Assembly: GCF_900299525.1 (NCBI RefSeq) | Contig: NZ_OMKA01000001.1 | Coordinates: forward strand, 744,001-808,000 | Source of the DNA: Aquimarina sp. Aq78 | GTDB taxonomy: Bacteria; Bacteroidota; Bacteroidia; Flavobacteriales; Flavobacteriaceae | DNA length: 64,000 nt | Direction of reading: 5' to 3' | Shown here: piece by piece, positions 43,350-52,540 of the stretch | Layout of the letters: the number at the start of each line of letters is the position of its first letter | Numbering within the stretch: the first letter of the stretch is position 1 | The notes under the pieces: generated by a model | Database searches by the model: none | Told to the model about the DNA's origin: nothing | Seen by the model: only the letters and a program-made list of their open reading frames with translations | Made by a program: the position numbers and the translations under genes

Positions 43350-44233
43350 TGTCACATACTATTTTAGACCTGATAGGAAATACACCTTTGGTAAAGGCTT
43401 CTTCCCTAATCGACAACCCAAATATTACATTATATCTAAAATTAGAAGGCCATAATCCAGGAGGAAGTGTTAAAGATCGTGCCGCTTATAATATGATTCA
43501 ATCTGCCTTGGATCGTGGCGATATTGATCAAAACACTAGACTTATCGAAGCAACAAGTGGTAACACAGGAATTGCTTTGGCAATGATCGCAGGAATTTTT
43601 AAACTGGATATTGAATTGGTAATGCCCGAGAATTCTACCAAAGAACGAGTGCAGACCATGCGTGCATTTGGCGCAAAAGTAACACTTACCTCTGCAGATA
43701 TAGGGATAGAAGGCTCAAGAGATTATGCAGAAAATAAAGTTAATAAAGAAGGGTATGTAATGCTTAATCAATTTGCTAATGATGATAATTGGCGCGCCCA
43801 TTACAAAACTACCGGACCAGAAATCTGGAAAGATACTCAAGGTAAAATCACACATTTTGTATCCTCTATGGGGACCACAGGAACGATTATGGGAACATCT
43901 ACTTACCTCAAAGAACAATCAAAAGATATACAAATTGTCGGAGTACAACCTACCGACGAATCCAGAATTCCCGGAATACGTAAATGGCCAAAAGAATACC
44001 TTCCTAAGATTTTTAATCCAAATAAAGTAGATCAGGTTATCGAAGTAAGCCAGGAAGAAGCCACTGATATGGCAAAACGATTAGCAAAAGAAGAAGGCGT
44101 TTTCTCTGGTATGAGTAGTGGTGGTTCTGTTACCGCTGCTTTAAAACTAGCAAAAACTCTAAAAAGTGGCGTGCTGGTTGCTATTATTTGTGATCGCGGA
44201 GACCGATACCTAAGTTCTGATTTGTTTGAGTAA
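43349..44233 (+). CDS. cysM: Cysteine synthase B-type O-acetylserine sulfhydrylase
   Basis: This is a 294-residue PLP-dependent enzyme that converts O-acetylserine plus sulfide (or thiosulfate) to cysteine. The PLP lysine is Lys42 in GGSVKDRAAY. The substrate loop TSGNTGIALA begins at about residue 70 and the phosphate-binding SSMGTTGTIMG near residue 173. SGMSSGGSV lies near residue 252. It resembles CysM by length and the WRAHYKTTGPEIW segment. The ATG overlaps the stop of the serine acetyltransferase gene (TAATG), so the two are translationally coupled. Most of the SAT-partner tail is present, but no clear complex-forming isoleucine can be judged. Confidence 0.93.
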   Translation: MSHTILDLIGNTPLVKASSLIDNPNITLYLKLEGHNPGGSVKDRAAYNMIQSALDRGDIDQNTRLIEATSGNTGIALAMIAGIFKLDIELVMPENSTKERVQTMRAFGAKVTLTSADIGIEGSRDYAENKVNKEGYVMLNQFANDDNWRAHYKTTGPEIWKDTQGKITHFVSSMGTTGTIMGTSTYLKEQSKDIQIVGVQPTDESRIPGIRKWPKEYLPKIFNPNKVDQVIEVSQEEATDMAKRLAKEEGVFSGMSSGGSVTAALKLAKTLKSGVLVAIICDRGDRYLSSDLFE

Positions 44234-44515
44234 CGTCTATTTTTTCTCTCTTTAGTATACTTTGTAATTCTTCTTTTTTTATTTAAATTTTTCTGATTCA
44301 GATGTATAACACTTCTGGTTTCTTTAGATTTCAAAAATGAGTAATCTGGCTCAAAAAAATGAAATTTGGCATAATATTATATATACTTCTCTTTATTATT
44401 TTATAATGCTTACTGGATACAAAATAAAAATTGATAATTTTGATATATGCTCTGTTTCAAAAGTTTAAATAATTTATGGATAATTCACTAATCATAAATG
44501 TAATAAAATTAAAAA

Positions 44516-44854
44516 ATGAAGATTGATTTAAATAACAAAAAATTCAAGACTCAATCTAATACAAATAATGGAGAAGTATCAGATGAAACCATTTTCAGAT
44601 ATAGCCAAAATGAAAATATCATTTGGGCTAATTATGATGGTGGACAAATTATAAAGGGAAATTTGATAGGGAAATTGGTTAATGATCATCTCGAATTTGT
44701 GTATCAACATATAAATAAAGAATATGAGTTAATGACTGGAAAGTGTAAATCATACCCAGAATATATTGAAGATGGAAAAATAAAATTGAACGAATTTTGG
44801 CAATGGACTTGTAAAGATTGTAGTTCTGGAGAATCTACTATAATCGAAATTTAA
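44516..44854 (+). CDS. Small protein of a family often labelled N-acetylglutamate synthase
   Basis: This 112-residue soluble protein belongs to a compact family I recall from Flavobacteria. Visible conserved parts are NNKKFKTQSNTNNGEVSDET, WANYDGGQIIKGNLIGKL and LNEFWQWTCKDCSSGESTIIEI. Database entries call it N-acetylglutamate synthase, but it has no GNAT fold and no amino-acid kinase domain, so the name is not supported here. It has a CxxC pair near residue 102. It stands alone in an otherwise empty region. Confidence 0.72.
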   Translation: MKIDLNNKKFKTQSNTNNGEVSDETIFRYSQNENIIWANYDGGQIIKGNLIGKLVNDHLEFVYQHINKEYELMTGKCKSYPEYIEDGKIKLNEFWQWTCKDCSSGESTIIEI

Positions 44855-45001
44855 TATAAAAGTACTCATTATATATACTCTCCCAAATAAAGAATCATAT
44901 AACATTTGAAGTTTTTCAGCAATTAATAGAAGTGCTTAAAAACGAAAATTACTAAATTATATCATAAATCATTCTCTATATACTTCTTAAAGAAGCAAAA
45001 A

Positions 45002-45640
45002 ATGGATAGGTACCAGGAAACATTTAAAACTTGGGATAAAATAGCTCAAATTTATGAAGATAAGTTTATGGGTTTGGATTTGTATAATGACACCTATGAC
45101 ATATTCTGTAATTTAATCTCTAAGAATAATCCCTACATTCTTGAAATCGGTTGTGGCCCAGGGAACATAACCCAATATCTTCTCGCCAAAAATCCTAATT
45201 TTAGGATAACAGCCATAGATAATTCGGAGAATATGATTAAACTGGCTAGAAAAAACAATCCCACCGCCGAAGTACTGGTGATGGATAGTCGGGAAATACA
45301 TACTATCCCTAATAAATTTGATGCTATTATTTGCGGATTTTGTATCCCCTACTTATCACAATCAGATTGTTTAAAAATGATAATAGATTGCAATAAATTG
45401 CTCAATGATTCCGGAATACTTTATATAAGTTTTGTTGCTGGAAACCAAGACGACTCGGGATATCTATCAGGAAGTAGTGGAGATAGGGTATATTTTTACT
45501 ATCATGAGCTAAAAAGTATTGAAAAAAGTCTAATGATTACATCTTTCAAAATAAAAGAATCACTTCAAAAAAAGTATAAAAAAGCAGATGATATCGAAGA
45601 AATTCATACCATACTTATTGCAGAAAAAATAAACGAATAA
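45002..45640 (+). CDS. Class I SAM-dependent methyltransferase
   Basis: This is a 212-residue Rossmann-fold methyltransferase. The SAM-binding motif I is ILEIGCGPGNITQYLL at about residues 45-60, motif II is ITAIDNSENMIKLARKN near residue 68, and FDAIICGFCIPYLSQ is the motif-IV region. The substrate is unknown. It is followed 31 nt downstream by a GNAT gene and then recQ, probably one transcription unit. Confidence 0.88.
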   Translation: MDRYQETFKTWDKIAQIYEDKFMGLDLYNDTYDIFCNLISKNNPYILEIGCGPGNITQYLLAKNPNFRITAIDNSENMIKLARKNNPTAEVLVMDSREIHTIPNKFDAIICGFCIPYLSQSDCLKMIIDCNKLLNDSGILYISFVAGNQDDSGYLSGSSGDRVYFYYHELKSIEKSLMITSFKIKESLQKKYKKADDIEEIHTILIAEKINE

Positions 45641-45671
45641 CAGTATAGAATACTAGTACATATAAAATTAG

Positions 45672-46079
45672 ATGGAAATAAAAATTTCAGAAACAAAGAA
45701 TATAGAACTAGAACAAATAATTGATTTATATAAAGCTAATGAATGGAGCTCGGCAGATAAACCTAAAGAATTACATAGTGCATTACTGAATTCTCATTCA
45801 TTAGTTTCTGCCTGGAATGGAGATCACCTGATTGGATTGGGTAATGCAATATCTGATGGGTATTTAGTCGTGTATTATCCCCATTTACTTATTTATCCTG
45901 ATTATCAGGGAAAAGGTATTGGAAAAATGATAGTGGATAAAATGCAGGAAAAATATAGCCATTTTCATATGCAAATGTTAACTGCAGATGGCAAAGCAAT
46001 TGATTTTTATCAAAAAGTCGGATTCGTTAGAGCTGGTGAAACCGAACCCATGTGGATTTATAAAGGCAACGAGCATTAA
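45672..46079 (+). CDS. GNAT-family N-acetyltransferase
   Basis: This is a 135-residue GNAT. The acetyl-CoA loop is YQGKGIGKMI near residue 78, with a YYPHLLIYPDYQ strand before it and KAIDFYQKVGFVRAG after. The small size and the N-terminal IIDLYKANEWSSADKP segment resemble many tRNA- or peptide-modifying relatives, but the substrate cannot be inferred. It is 40 nt before recQ. Confidence 0.88.
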   Translation: MEIKISETKNIELEQIIDLYKANEWSSADKPKELHSALLNSHSLVSAWNGDHLIGLGNAISDGYLVVYYPHLLIYPDYQGKGIGKMIVDKMQEKYSHFHMQMLTADGKAIDFYQKVGFVRAGETEPMWIYKGNEH

Positions 46080-46119
46080 CTAATTTATTTCTCAAGCTAT
46101 TTTTCTTTTCTTTGTAATT

Positions 46120-48249
46120 ATGCCAGATCAACAACACGTTTTACATACCTTAAAAGAATATTTTGGGTATGATAGCTTTCGCCCATTACAACAGGATATT
46201 ATTAACTCTGTTTTTTCAGGAAATGATAATCTTGTTATTATGCCCACAGGAGGTGGTAAATCAATATGTTACCAGCTACCTGCTTTATTGTTACCTGGAG
46301 TAACTCTGGTTATTTCTCCTTTAATTGCTTTAATGAAAGATCAAGTTGATGGTTTATTGGCAAATGGTATCAAAGCAGCTTTTATCAATAGTAGCCAAAC
46401 TGAAACCGAGCAACAGGAAATTTATCAAAAACTATCAGATAAAGAAATCAAGTTACTATACATCGCTCCAGAGAGTTTATCGTTTTTAGAAGTAATATTC
46501 TCACAAATAGAAATTAGTTTAATCGCAATAGATGAAGCTCATTGTATTTCTGCCTGGGGTCATGATTTTAGGCCAGCATATACACAACTGGGATATCTCA
46601 AAAACAGGTTTCCTAAAACACCGGTTATTGCACTAACCGCTACAGCAGATAAAGCGACACGCCAAGATATTTGTGATCAGTTAAACATTTCGAATGCCAA
46701 ACAACATCTTGCGTCTTTTGATCGTAAAAATCTTAGCTTAGAAGTACGTCCAGGAAACAAAAGAATTGAGCAAATCACTGATTTCCTTAAAGATAAACCT
46801 AATGATAGTGGGATTATCTACTGCTTAAGTAGAAAAACTACTGAAATGCTATCTGAAAAATTGCAAAATCAGGGATTTAATGCAGAAGCATATCATGCAG
46901 GAATCGATCATCAAAAACGATCTTCTGTTCAGGAAGGTTTTATTAATGATACCGTTCAGATTGTTTGTGCTACCATCGCTTTTGGTATGGGTATCGATAA
47001 ATCTAATGTGCGTTGGGTAATTCATTACAATTTGCCAAAAAATATCGAAGGGTATTATCAGGAAATCGGACGTGCCGGTCGGGATAGTTTACCATCTTCT
47101 ACTCTACTCTTTCATAGCTATGCAGATGTAGTACAATTACAAAAGTTTGCTAACATGTCTGGTAATCAAGAAGTACAATTAGCTAAACTGGATCGCATGA
47201 AGCAATATGCTGATTCTCTGAGTTGTCGACGTAAAATTTTACTTAGCTATTTCGGAGAATTAATCGAAGAAGATTGCGGTAATTGCGATGTATGTAAGAA
47301 CCCTCCAACTTTTATCGATGGGACTATTATTGCTCAAAAAGCATTATCTACAGTAACCCGAATCAAAGAACAAGAGCCTATTGGTACTGTGATTGATATA
47401 TTACGAGGCGCACAAAATGCAGCAGTATATGATAAAGAATATCAAAACTTAAAAACGTATGGTATTGGTGGTGATATGGCATGGAGAGATTGGCAACAAT
47501 ACATCATTCAACTAATCAATCAAGGATATCTGGAGATTGCTTTTCATCAGAACAACAAAATAAAACTCACTTCGCTTTCGCAAAAAGTACTATTTGAAGG
47601 AGAAAAAGTGAGTCTTGCACATTTGCAAGAGTTTGAAAAAGCAAAACAAGCAAATGTTATAAAACAAGTGGATCAAGGAGCGGCACCTAATCTATTTGAG
47701 AAACTACGTCAGCTACGACTAGAATTAGCAAAAGAAGCTGGTATTCCTGCTTATCAGATTTTTAGTGATGCGACCCTAAAAGAAATGGAGAAGTTTCGTC
47801 CAATGAGTGATGAAGAATTTATGCAGATTAATGGGGTTGGACGACAAAAAATGCAAAACTACGGATACCAATTTATTAAAGCTATTATTGATTTTTCTGC
47901 CGAAAAAACAAAAAAGAAAAAAAAGAAAAGTACTAAAAAAGGGAATACACATTTAGAAACTTTAGCCTTGTACCAGCAAGGGCTCTCTATAGAAGAAATA
48001 GCGCTGCAACGCCGACTGGCACAATCTACCATCTTCTCACATATCATGAAACTATATGAAAATGGTGAAAATATTGATTTAAAGCAATTTGTAAATAAAG
48101 AAGACCTTAATACCGTAAAAAAGGCTAAAAAGGAATTGGACAATCCAGAAACCTTAAAACCATATTTTGAACATTTTGAAGGAGCTATAGATTACAATAC
48201 TATTAAATTGGTATTAACAATTTTGGAAGAAGAAAACTCAGAATCCTAG
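46120..48249 (+). CDS. recQ: ATP-dependent DNA helicase RecQ
   Basis: This is a 709-residue RecQ-family 3'-5' helicase for recombination and fork repair. The Walker A motif is TGGGKS with Lys47; the DEAH box is Asp138-His141 in IDEAHCISAWGHD; motif VI is QEIGRAGRDSLPS near residue 316. The RQC zinc cysteines are in CRRKILLSYFGE and DCGNCDVCKNPP (near residues 368 and 388). The HRDC domain is about residues 530-600. A lysine-rich linker (KKKKKKSTKK) joins it to a C-terminal helix-turn-helix-like tail (about 610-709), found in the longer RecQ subtype. Its stop is 5 nt from the convergent lipoprotein gene. Confidence 0.95.
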   Translation: MPDQQHVLHTLKEYFGYDSFRPLQQDIINSVFSGNDNLVIMPTGGGKSICYQLPALLLPGVTLVISPLIALMKDQVDGLLANGIKAAFINSSQTETEQQEIYQKLSDKEIKLLYIAPESLSFLEVIFSQIEISLIAIDEAHCISAWGHDFRPAYTQLGYLKNRFPKTPVIALTATADKATRQDICDQLNISNAKQHLASFDRKNLSLEVRPGNKRIEQITDFLKDKPNDSGIIYCLSRKTTEMLSEKLQNQGFNAEAYHAGIDHQKRSSVQEGFINDTVQIVCATIAFGMGIDKSNVRWVIHYNLPKNIEGYYQEIGRAGRDSLPSSTLLFHSYADVVQLQKFANMSGNQEVQLAKLDRMKQYADSLSCRRKILLSYFGELIEEDCGNCDVCKNPPTFIDGTIIAQKALSTVTRIKEQEPIGTVIDILRGAQNAAVYDKEYQNLKTYGIGGDMAWRDWQQYIIQLINQGYLEIAFHQNNKIKLTSLSQKVLFEGEKVSLAHLQEFEKAKQANVIKQVDQGAAPNLFEKLRQLRLELAKEAGIPAYQIFSDATLKEMEKFRPMSDEEFMQINGVGRQKMQNYGYQFIKAIIDFSAEKTKKKKKKSTKKGNTHLETLALYQQGLSIEEIALQRRLAQSTIFSHIMKLYENGENIDLKQFVNKEDLNTVKKAKKELDNPETLKPYFEHFEGAIDYNTIKLVLTILEEENSES

Positions 48250-48254
48250 TAGTA

Positions 48255-49187
48255 TTATTCTATAGATTTAATAGTATTATGAAATAAATCTGCTAATCGT
48301 ATTTCTAAATAGTGAATTACTTCTTTTTGAGAAGTTTTATTTTTGTACATCTCGAATGTCTCTGCAATATTGCGATCTTTTAATATCTTAAAATCATCTG
48401 TAGAATTTTGAAAATCTTTTAATTTCAAATTCCAATCCAAGAGTGTTTTTAATAGTTCTTTATGAGATGTATATTTTTTTTCTAAAACAGCTAATCTTTC
48501 TACATCTACAGAATCTTTAACGGTACTGCTATTTATTTTCCCATATACAGTATTGTATTCTTCTTCTATAGAACGATCAAGTTGTTTTGCTTCTATTACT
48601 AATTTCAAATAAGCATCGTACAATCTTTCATTATAAAACTCTATAAATTTCAAATGATTGTCAATTTGTGCAAGGTAATCAATCGCTATATCCTTATACA
48701 CTTTACCACCAATATCTTCTCTGCTTATTAGCTTTTCTTCTAATATTTCTAGTGTAGCTTCTTGCTGTTGTATCAGCCTGTCAAAACCTTCTCTTTTGGG
48801 GAGTGTTATTATTTGATTCGTAATTTCTTCTGGTAGCCCAATAAAATGATACCTTCTATATTTAATTTCAATAGAATCACTTTCTATTTCTCTCTTTATT
48901 TTTTTATTTTTTTCTTTTGGCTTTTTCCCAGGAGGTTTTTCTTTCTTTACCGTTATAGAATCTTCTTTTTTTGAGATATCTGGCTTTATTTTAACTTTAT
49001 GTACTCCTGTGATTATATAATCATCATTAAGTATATACCTTAAGAAGGTATCATCATTTGTTTTTTCTGCATAATTATTTGTTAGCCGAACACCACGAAC
49101 ATATTTATCGTCTAAAAGTTTATCATCATTACTACAAGATAGAAAAATAGTATAGACTAAAATTAGTATGTAAAAGCCCCTTTTCAA
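48255..49187 (-). CDS. Lipoprotein of unknown function
   Basis: I do not recognise this 310-residue protein. The TTG at 49187 (minus strand) is the likely start, giving a lipoprotein signal (MKRGFYILILVYTIFLSC, Cys18). A Lys/Pro-rich segment (about residues 79-101) is followed by a long helical, coiled-coil-like region (about 135-300) with few hydrophobics. The Lys/Pro segment suggests a linker to a membrane-distal helical domain. It is convergent with recQ and its upstream region (49188-49473) carries an inverted repeat (CATTACAA/TTGTAATG, 49233-49259). Confidence 0.75.
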   Translation of the reverse strand: MKRGFYILILVYTIFLSCSNDDKLLDDKYVRGVRLTNNYAEKTNDDTFLRYILNDDYIITGVHKVKIKPDISKKEDSITVKKEKPPGKKPKEKNKKIKREIESDSIEIKYRRYHFIGLPEEITNQIITLPKREGFDRLIQQQEATLEILEEKLISREDIGGKVYKDIAIDYLAQIDNHLKFIEFYNERLYDAYLKLVIEAKQLDRSIEEEYNTVYGKINSSTVKDSVDVERLAVLEKKYTSHKELLKTLLDWNLKLKDFQNSTDDFKILKDRNIAETFEMYKNKTSQKEVIHYLEIRLADLFHNTIKSIE

Positions 49188-49473
49188 AAGTACTGAGTTT
49201 GTGTTATTACTTTTTATAGTCTACCATATAATCATTACAACAAATGAAGCTTTGTAATGTATCATAATTAAGACCTATGAAATAGCTAAATTAAAATATT
49301 AACAATATAGAGTAACCTCTATTACAAGATTTTGGAGCGTTAATAAAACTTATTTTTTTAAGAATCAACCTTATAGTAACTACAATTTTATGAATTAATT
49401 GTGTTTTACTATCCAAAAATCACATATCACATTTTTCACAATATTTTTAAAACTAAAAGCAAAAATAATACGA

Positions 49474-50274
49474 CTAATCGTAGGAAGGAGAAATGATAAC
49501 CTCGAATTTTTCATACCCCGAACTATAATCAAACCCTGTATGTAGTTCATGCACAGGAACACTTGAGGGATAAAATGTAATTGGTTCTATACAAACCATA
49601 TTTGTCACTTCACTCCATAGCATTATATGTTTGAAACCATTTGTTTTTAAATTAACAGCAAGGCTACCATTATTTGTGAAAGATATCTCCCTACAATCTT
49701 TTAATAAGAAGGCAGAGGCTCCAGCTTCTAAAATAGCATCTAAAGAAATATTCTGACCTGCAGTTTTCATTATGATATTCTGGCTATAAATTTTAAATGC
49801 CGGATGAAAACCTAACATCAATGGCATATCCTTTTCTGATTTTATCTCAAAGATAATTTTTAAAGCCTCATTCGATAATTCAAAAGTTTTTATAAACTCA
49901 AAATCATATGGCCAATTAAGCCATTGTTGCGAGGATTTATTAGGATATTTATGATTAGACAATTGCGTATTCGCAGCGTATTTTTTATGAAAGGAAGCAC
50001 TACTCTTCTCAATTCTTACAGGAAGATAATCCATAACTCTTAAAATCCCGTGCTGATCCAGTTTTGCGTCTCCTTTTGGAGTTTGCACAGAAAACTGATT
50101 TTCTTTAGTCGAACCAATCGTAGGAAACATTTCGATTTCTGTGTTTCCCCATCCTGCATCTCCTTTTTGATGCATTACTTCTATACTATCTACCTGATAA
50201 CTTATTAATTCACCATGATCAATTGTAGCTATAGTTTTTTTATCAGGACTATACAACCTTGTCTTATCTGGCAT
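49474..50274 (-). CDS. Aldose 1-epimerase-like protein
   Basis: This is a 266-residue beta-sandwich protein resembling the aldose-1-epimerase / galactose-mutarotase-like superfamily. Features are ELISYQVDSIEVMHQKGDAGWGNTEIEMFPTIG near the N-terminus, LGFHPAFKIY near residue 150 with the putative catalytic His, and CIEPITFYPSS near residue 229 with the putative catalytic Glu. Its sugar is unknown. It lies 3 nt downstream of a MOSC gene, in an operon with the pseudouridine synthase. Confidence 0.78.
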   Translation of the reverse strand: MPDKTRLYSPDKKTIATIDHGELISYQVDSIEVMHQKGDAGWGNTEIEMFPTIGSTKENQFSVQTPKGDAKLDQHGILRVMDYLPVRIEKSSASFHKKYAANTQLSNHKYPNKSSQQWLNWPYDFEFIKTFELSNEALKIIFEIKSEKDMPLMLGFHPAFKIYSQNIIMKTAGQNISLDAILEAGASAFLLKDCREISFTNNGSLAVNLKTNGFKHIMLWSEVTNMVCIEPITFYPSSVPVHELHTGFDYSSGYEKFEVIISPSYD

Positions 50275-50277
50275 ATA

Positions 50278-50925
50278 CTAGTAGGCTTTTATTTTCTTTC
50301 TAAAATATTTTTTATCGCTATCAGAAACCAAAGTGTCCATAAGGGCTTTTTTTGCAAGCTCTAGATGTGTGTTTTCATCATAATGAAATAGCAATGTATT
50401 TAATTCGGCAACGGATATTCCATCATCGTTTTCTTTTATTAATTGTAACTTATCACCAACAGAAACAGGTCCCGGGTCGATTATTCTTACATACACTCCA
50501 GAAAGTAACGAATCTATCATCTGTTTTAATATTGCATGATTGCCAAAACGAATACCTAGTTTGTAGCAAGGTTGTCTTGGGCGTGAAATCTGTATTGTAG
50601 CTTCTCCAAGTTTATAAACAGATCCAATTTTTATGTTTTTTTCATCAAATCCTTCTACCGTAATATTCTCACCAAACATTCCATAATTCCATTCTAAATC
50701 AGGATATTTTGTTTTCCAATAGGGATAATGATCTGCCGAATATAAATAACAAGCTTTGTCAACTCCACCATGATATCTTCTATCTATAACATGATCATTT
50801 CGAACATCTTCTTTCTCTAAATATATAGGATCTTCTACCGGAAGTTTATAGATCCCTGTTTTTTCTTCTCTTCCTTTCCAATGTATACTGCGAGGAGTTG
50901 CAATATTAGTAGATAAAACTTTCAT
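50278..50925 (-). CDS. MOSC domain protein (YiiM-like)
   Basis: This is a 215-residue MOSC-domain protein. The family transfers sulfur or reduces N-hydroxylated substrates using a molybdenum cofactor. The conserved cysteine is in SRPRQPCYKLGIRF near residue 129. The residues WNYGMFGENITVEGFDE and GVYVRIIDPGPVSVGDKL are characteristic of the YiiM-like branch, whose E. coli member reduces 6-N-hydroxylaminopurine. No molybdopterin synthesis gene is in the window. It is 3 nt from the truA-like gene. Confidence 0.85.
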   Translation of the reverse strand: MKVLSTNIATPRSIHWKGREEKTGIYKLPVEDPIYLEKEDVRNDHVIDRRYHGGVDKACYLYSADHYPYWKTKYPDLEWNYGMFGENITVEGFDEKNIKIGSVYKLGEATIQISRPRQPCYKLGIRFGNHAILKQMIDSLLSGVYVRIIDPGPVSVGDKLQLIKENDDGISVAELNTLLFHYDENTHLELAKKALMDTLVSDSDKKYFRKKIKAY

Positions 50926-50928
50926 GAT

Positions 50929-51717
50929 TTATGTTTTAAATTCAACCGAGTTTAATATTAATCCAGAACCGGGAACTATATGTTCTAATACAATTTCTTC
51001 TGCCTTAGGATCAAGAGTTTTCCTGATAAAATCAAGGCTTATTTTTCCTTTTCCTAAATCCAATAATACTCCCATCATTAAGCGAATTTGGTTTCTTTTA
51101 AACCCTTCACCTTTTACTCGTAAAAGATAGCTTTCTTTTGGAAAAAAACTAGCAGTATACACTTCATTTTTTTTAATTTCACAATGTGTTATTTCGCCTT
51201 CCAAAATTGTATTTTCCGTGGGTCTGTGACAATACGATCTAAAATTATGTTTTCCTACAAATAGCATAGCCGCTTCTTGCATTAGATTTATATTAAGTTC
51301 TTCTGTGATATTGTACATAAACGGAGCACAAAAAGGATGAAATTTCTCTCCAAAGGAGAATAAATATAAATATTCTTTGCTCTTCGGAGATTGAATAATA
51401 TTAAACTGCTCGTTAGTTTCTTCAATGCCTAAAGCCTTAATATCCTGGGGAAGATTTTGATTAAATAAAGGATAAAAAACTTCGATATCCAAAGGTTGGT
51501 GATCTACAAATAACTCAATATAGGTTTGATTAACCGATACCTTAGCATCCGTTCTTCCTGTTGCCAGAACTTTAAAATCTTTATGTTCCAGAACATAAGC
51601 GATTGTTCGCTCTACCATTCGCTGAAGAGTATTTACTGTAGGTTGTTTCTGCCAACCATGATATCTAAAACCAAGGTATTGCAACTGAATGATATAATAA
51701 TAACGTTTACGGAACAT
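50929..51717 (-). CDS. TruA-family tRNA pseudouridine synthase (paralogue type)
   Basis: This is a 262-residue pseudouridine synthase. The catalytic Asp is in GRTDAKVSVNQ (about residue 54), where canonical TruA has GRTDKGVHA. The N-terminal YYIIQLQYLGFRYHGWQKQP and the C-terminal FLRVKGEGFKRNQIRLMMGVLLDLGKG-type segment match the family. It is the second TruA-like family of Bacteroidota, so the target may be a different position. I chose the ATG at 51717; an in-frame ATG at 51762 would add 15 residues. Confidence 0.82.
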   Translation of the reverse strand: MFRKRYYYIIQLQYLGFRYHGWQKQPTVNTLQRMVERTIAYVLEHKDFKVLATGRTDAKVSVNQTYIELFVDHQPLDIEVFYPLFNQNLPQDIKALGIEETNEQFNIIQSPKSKEYLYLFSFGEKFHPFCAPFMYNITEELNINLMQEAAMLFVGKHNFRSYCHRPTENTILEGEITHCEIKKNEVYTASFFPKESYLLRVKGEGFKRNQIRLMMGVLLDLGKGKISLDFIRKTLDPKAEEIVLEHIVPGSGLILNSVEFKT

Positions 51718-51867
51718 TGAATATAGTATTAAAAAGTGTCCGAATATAGATAAATTATGCATTTCAACGATAATTGATCGATTTTTAATCCTAAAATTAT
51801 GTGAACACCATTCTATTATTTGTTATATTTGGGTAAAGCTAATTAATAATTTAAAATCAACTTAGTT

Positions 51868-52245
51868 ATGGTGAAGTCAAAATATCAAAGTGTTCTGGAT
51901 TTAGGACAAGAATTAAAAATCCAGGACGGTGATGTATCTGAAGAAAATGGAACTCTTAAGATAAAAGGTACTGCAAATACGCAGTATGAAAAAAATCAAC
52001 TTTGGGATAAAATAAAAGAAATAGGTGGTAGTTCTCCTTCTGATATTATGGCGGATATCAAAGTTGCTGATACTTCTGTATATCATAGACATACAGTAAA
52101 AAGTGGTGAATCATTAAGCAAAATTGCGAAGCATTATTATGGTGATGCAATGAAATACAAGGCTATTTTTGAAGCAAATACAAATATTCTTAAAAACCCT
52201 GACGTAATTCACCCAGATCAGGAACTTGTTATTCCTAATTTATAA
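51868..52245 (+). CDS. BON-LysM domain protein
   Basis: This is a 125-residue protein with an N-terminal BON-like region (about residues 10-70, with KIKGTANTQYEKNQLWDKIKE) and a C-terminal LysM peptidoglycan-binding domain (about 75-124, YHRHTVKSGESLSKIAKHYYGD). The combination is that of E. coli YgaU (Kbp), which binds potassium in the cytosol. No signal peptide is visible. It is followed by a strong terminator. Confidence 0.9.
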   Translation: MVKSKYQSVLDLGQELKIQDGDVSEENGTLKIKGTANTQYEKNQLWDKIKEIGGSSPSDIMADIKVADTSVYHRHTVKSGESLSKIAKHYYGDAMKYKAIFEANTNILKNPDVIHPDQELVIPNL

Positions 52246-52264
52246 TATCATATATTTAAAAATA

Positions 52265-52298
52265 AAAAAAAGACCACATAATATAGTGGTCTTTTTTT
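52265..52298. terminator. Terminator after the BON-LysM gene
   Basis: A 13-bp perfect stem (52265-52277 with 52286-52298) with A- and T-tracts on either side and an 8-nt loop. Confidence 0.92.
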
Positions 52299-52540
52299 TA
52301 TTCCAATATATAGCTTACCTACCTCTTTTGAGAATTCTCCTTTCAAAAAACAAACTTTTCTAAGTTTTGTATATCAAAAGTCATTTATGAAATCAAATTT
52401 ATCATAAAAACCTCCCTTAAAACCGTTGTTCAATTACGCAAAAACCACAAATAATAACAAAATATTAACAAATCTTCAAACATTTAGTAAAAAATTAGAT
52501 AATATTTCTACTTTTGCCGCCTAACTCAAACTCAACTTAT

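Noticed and set aside
44234..44515. Possible tRNA or small RNA in the gap after cysM
   Set aside because: No cloverleaf-forming sequence or stable hairpin with a T-run was visible by eye.
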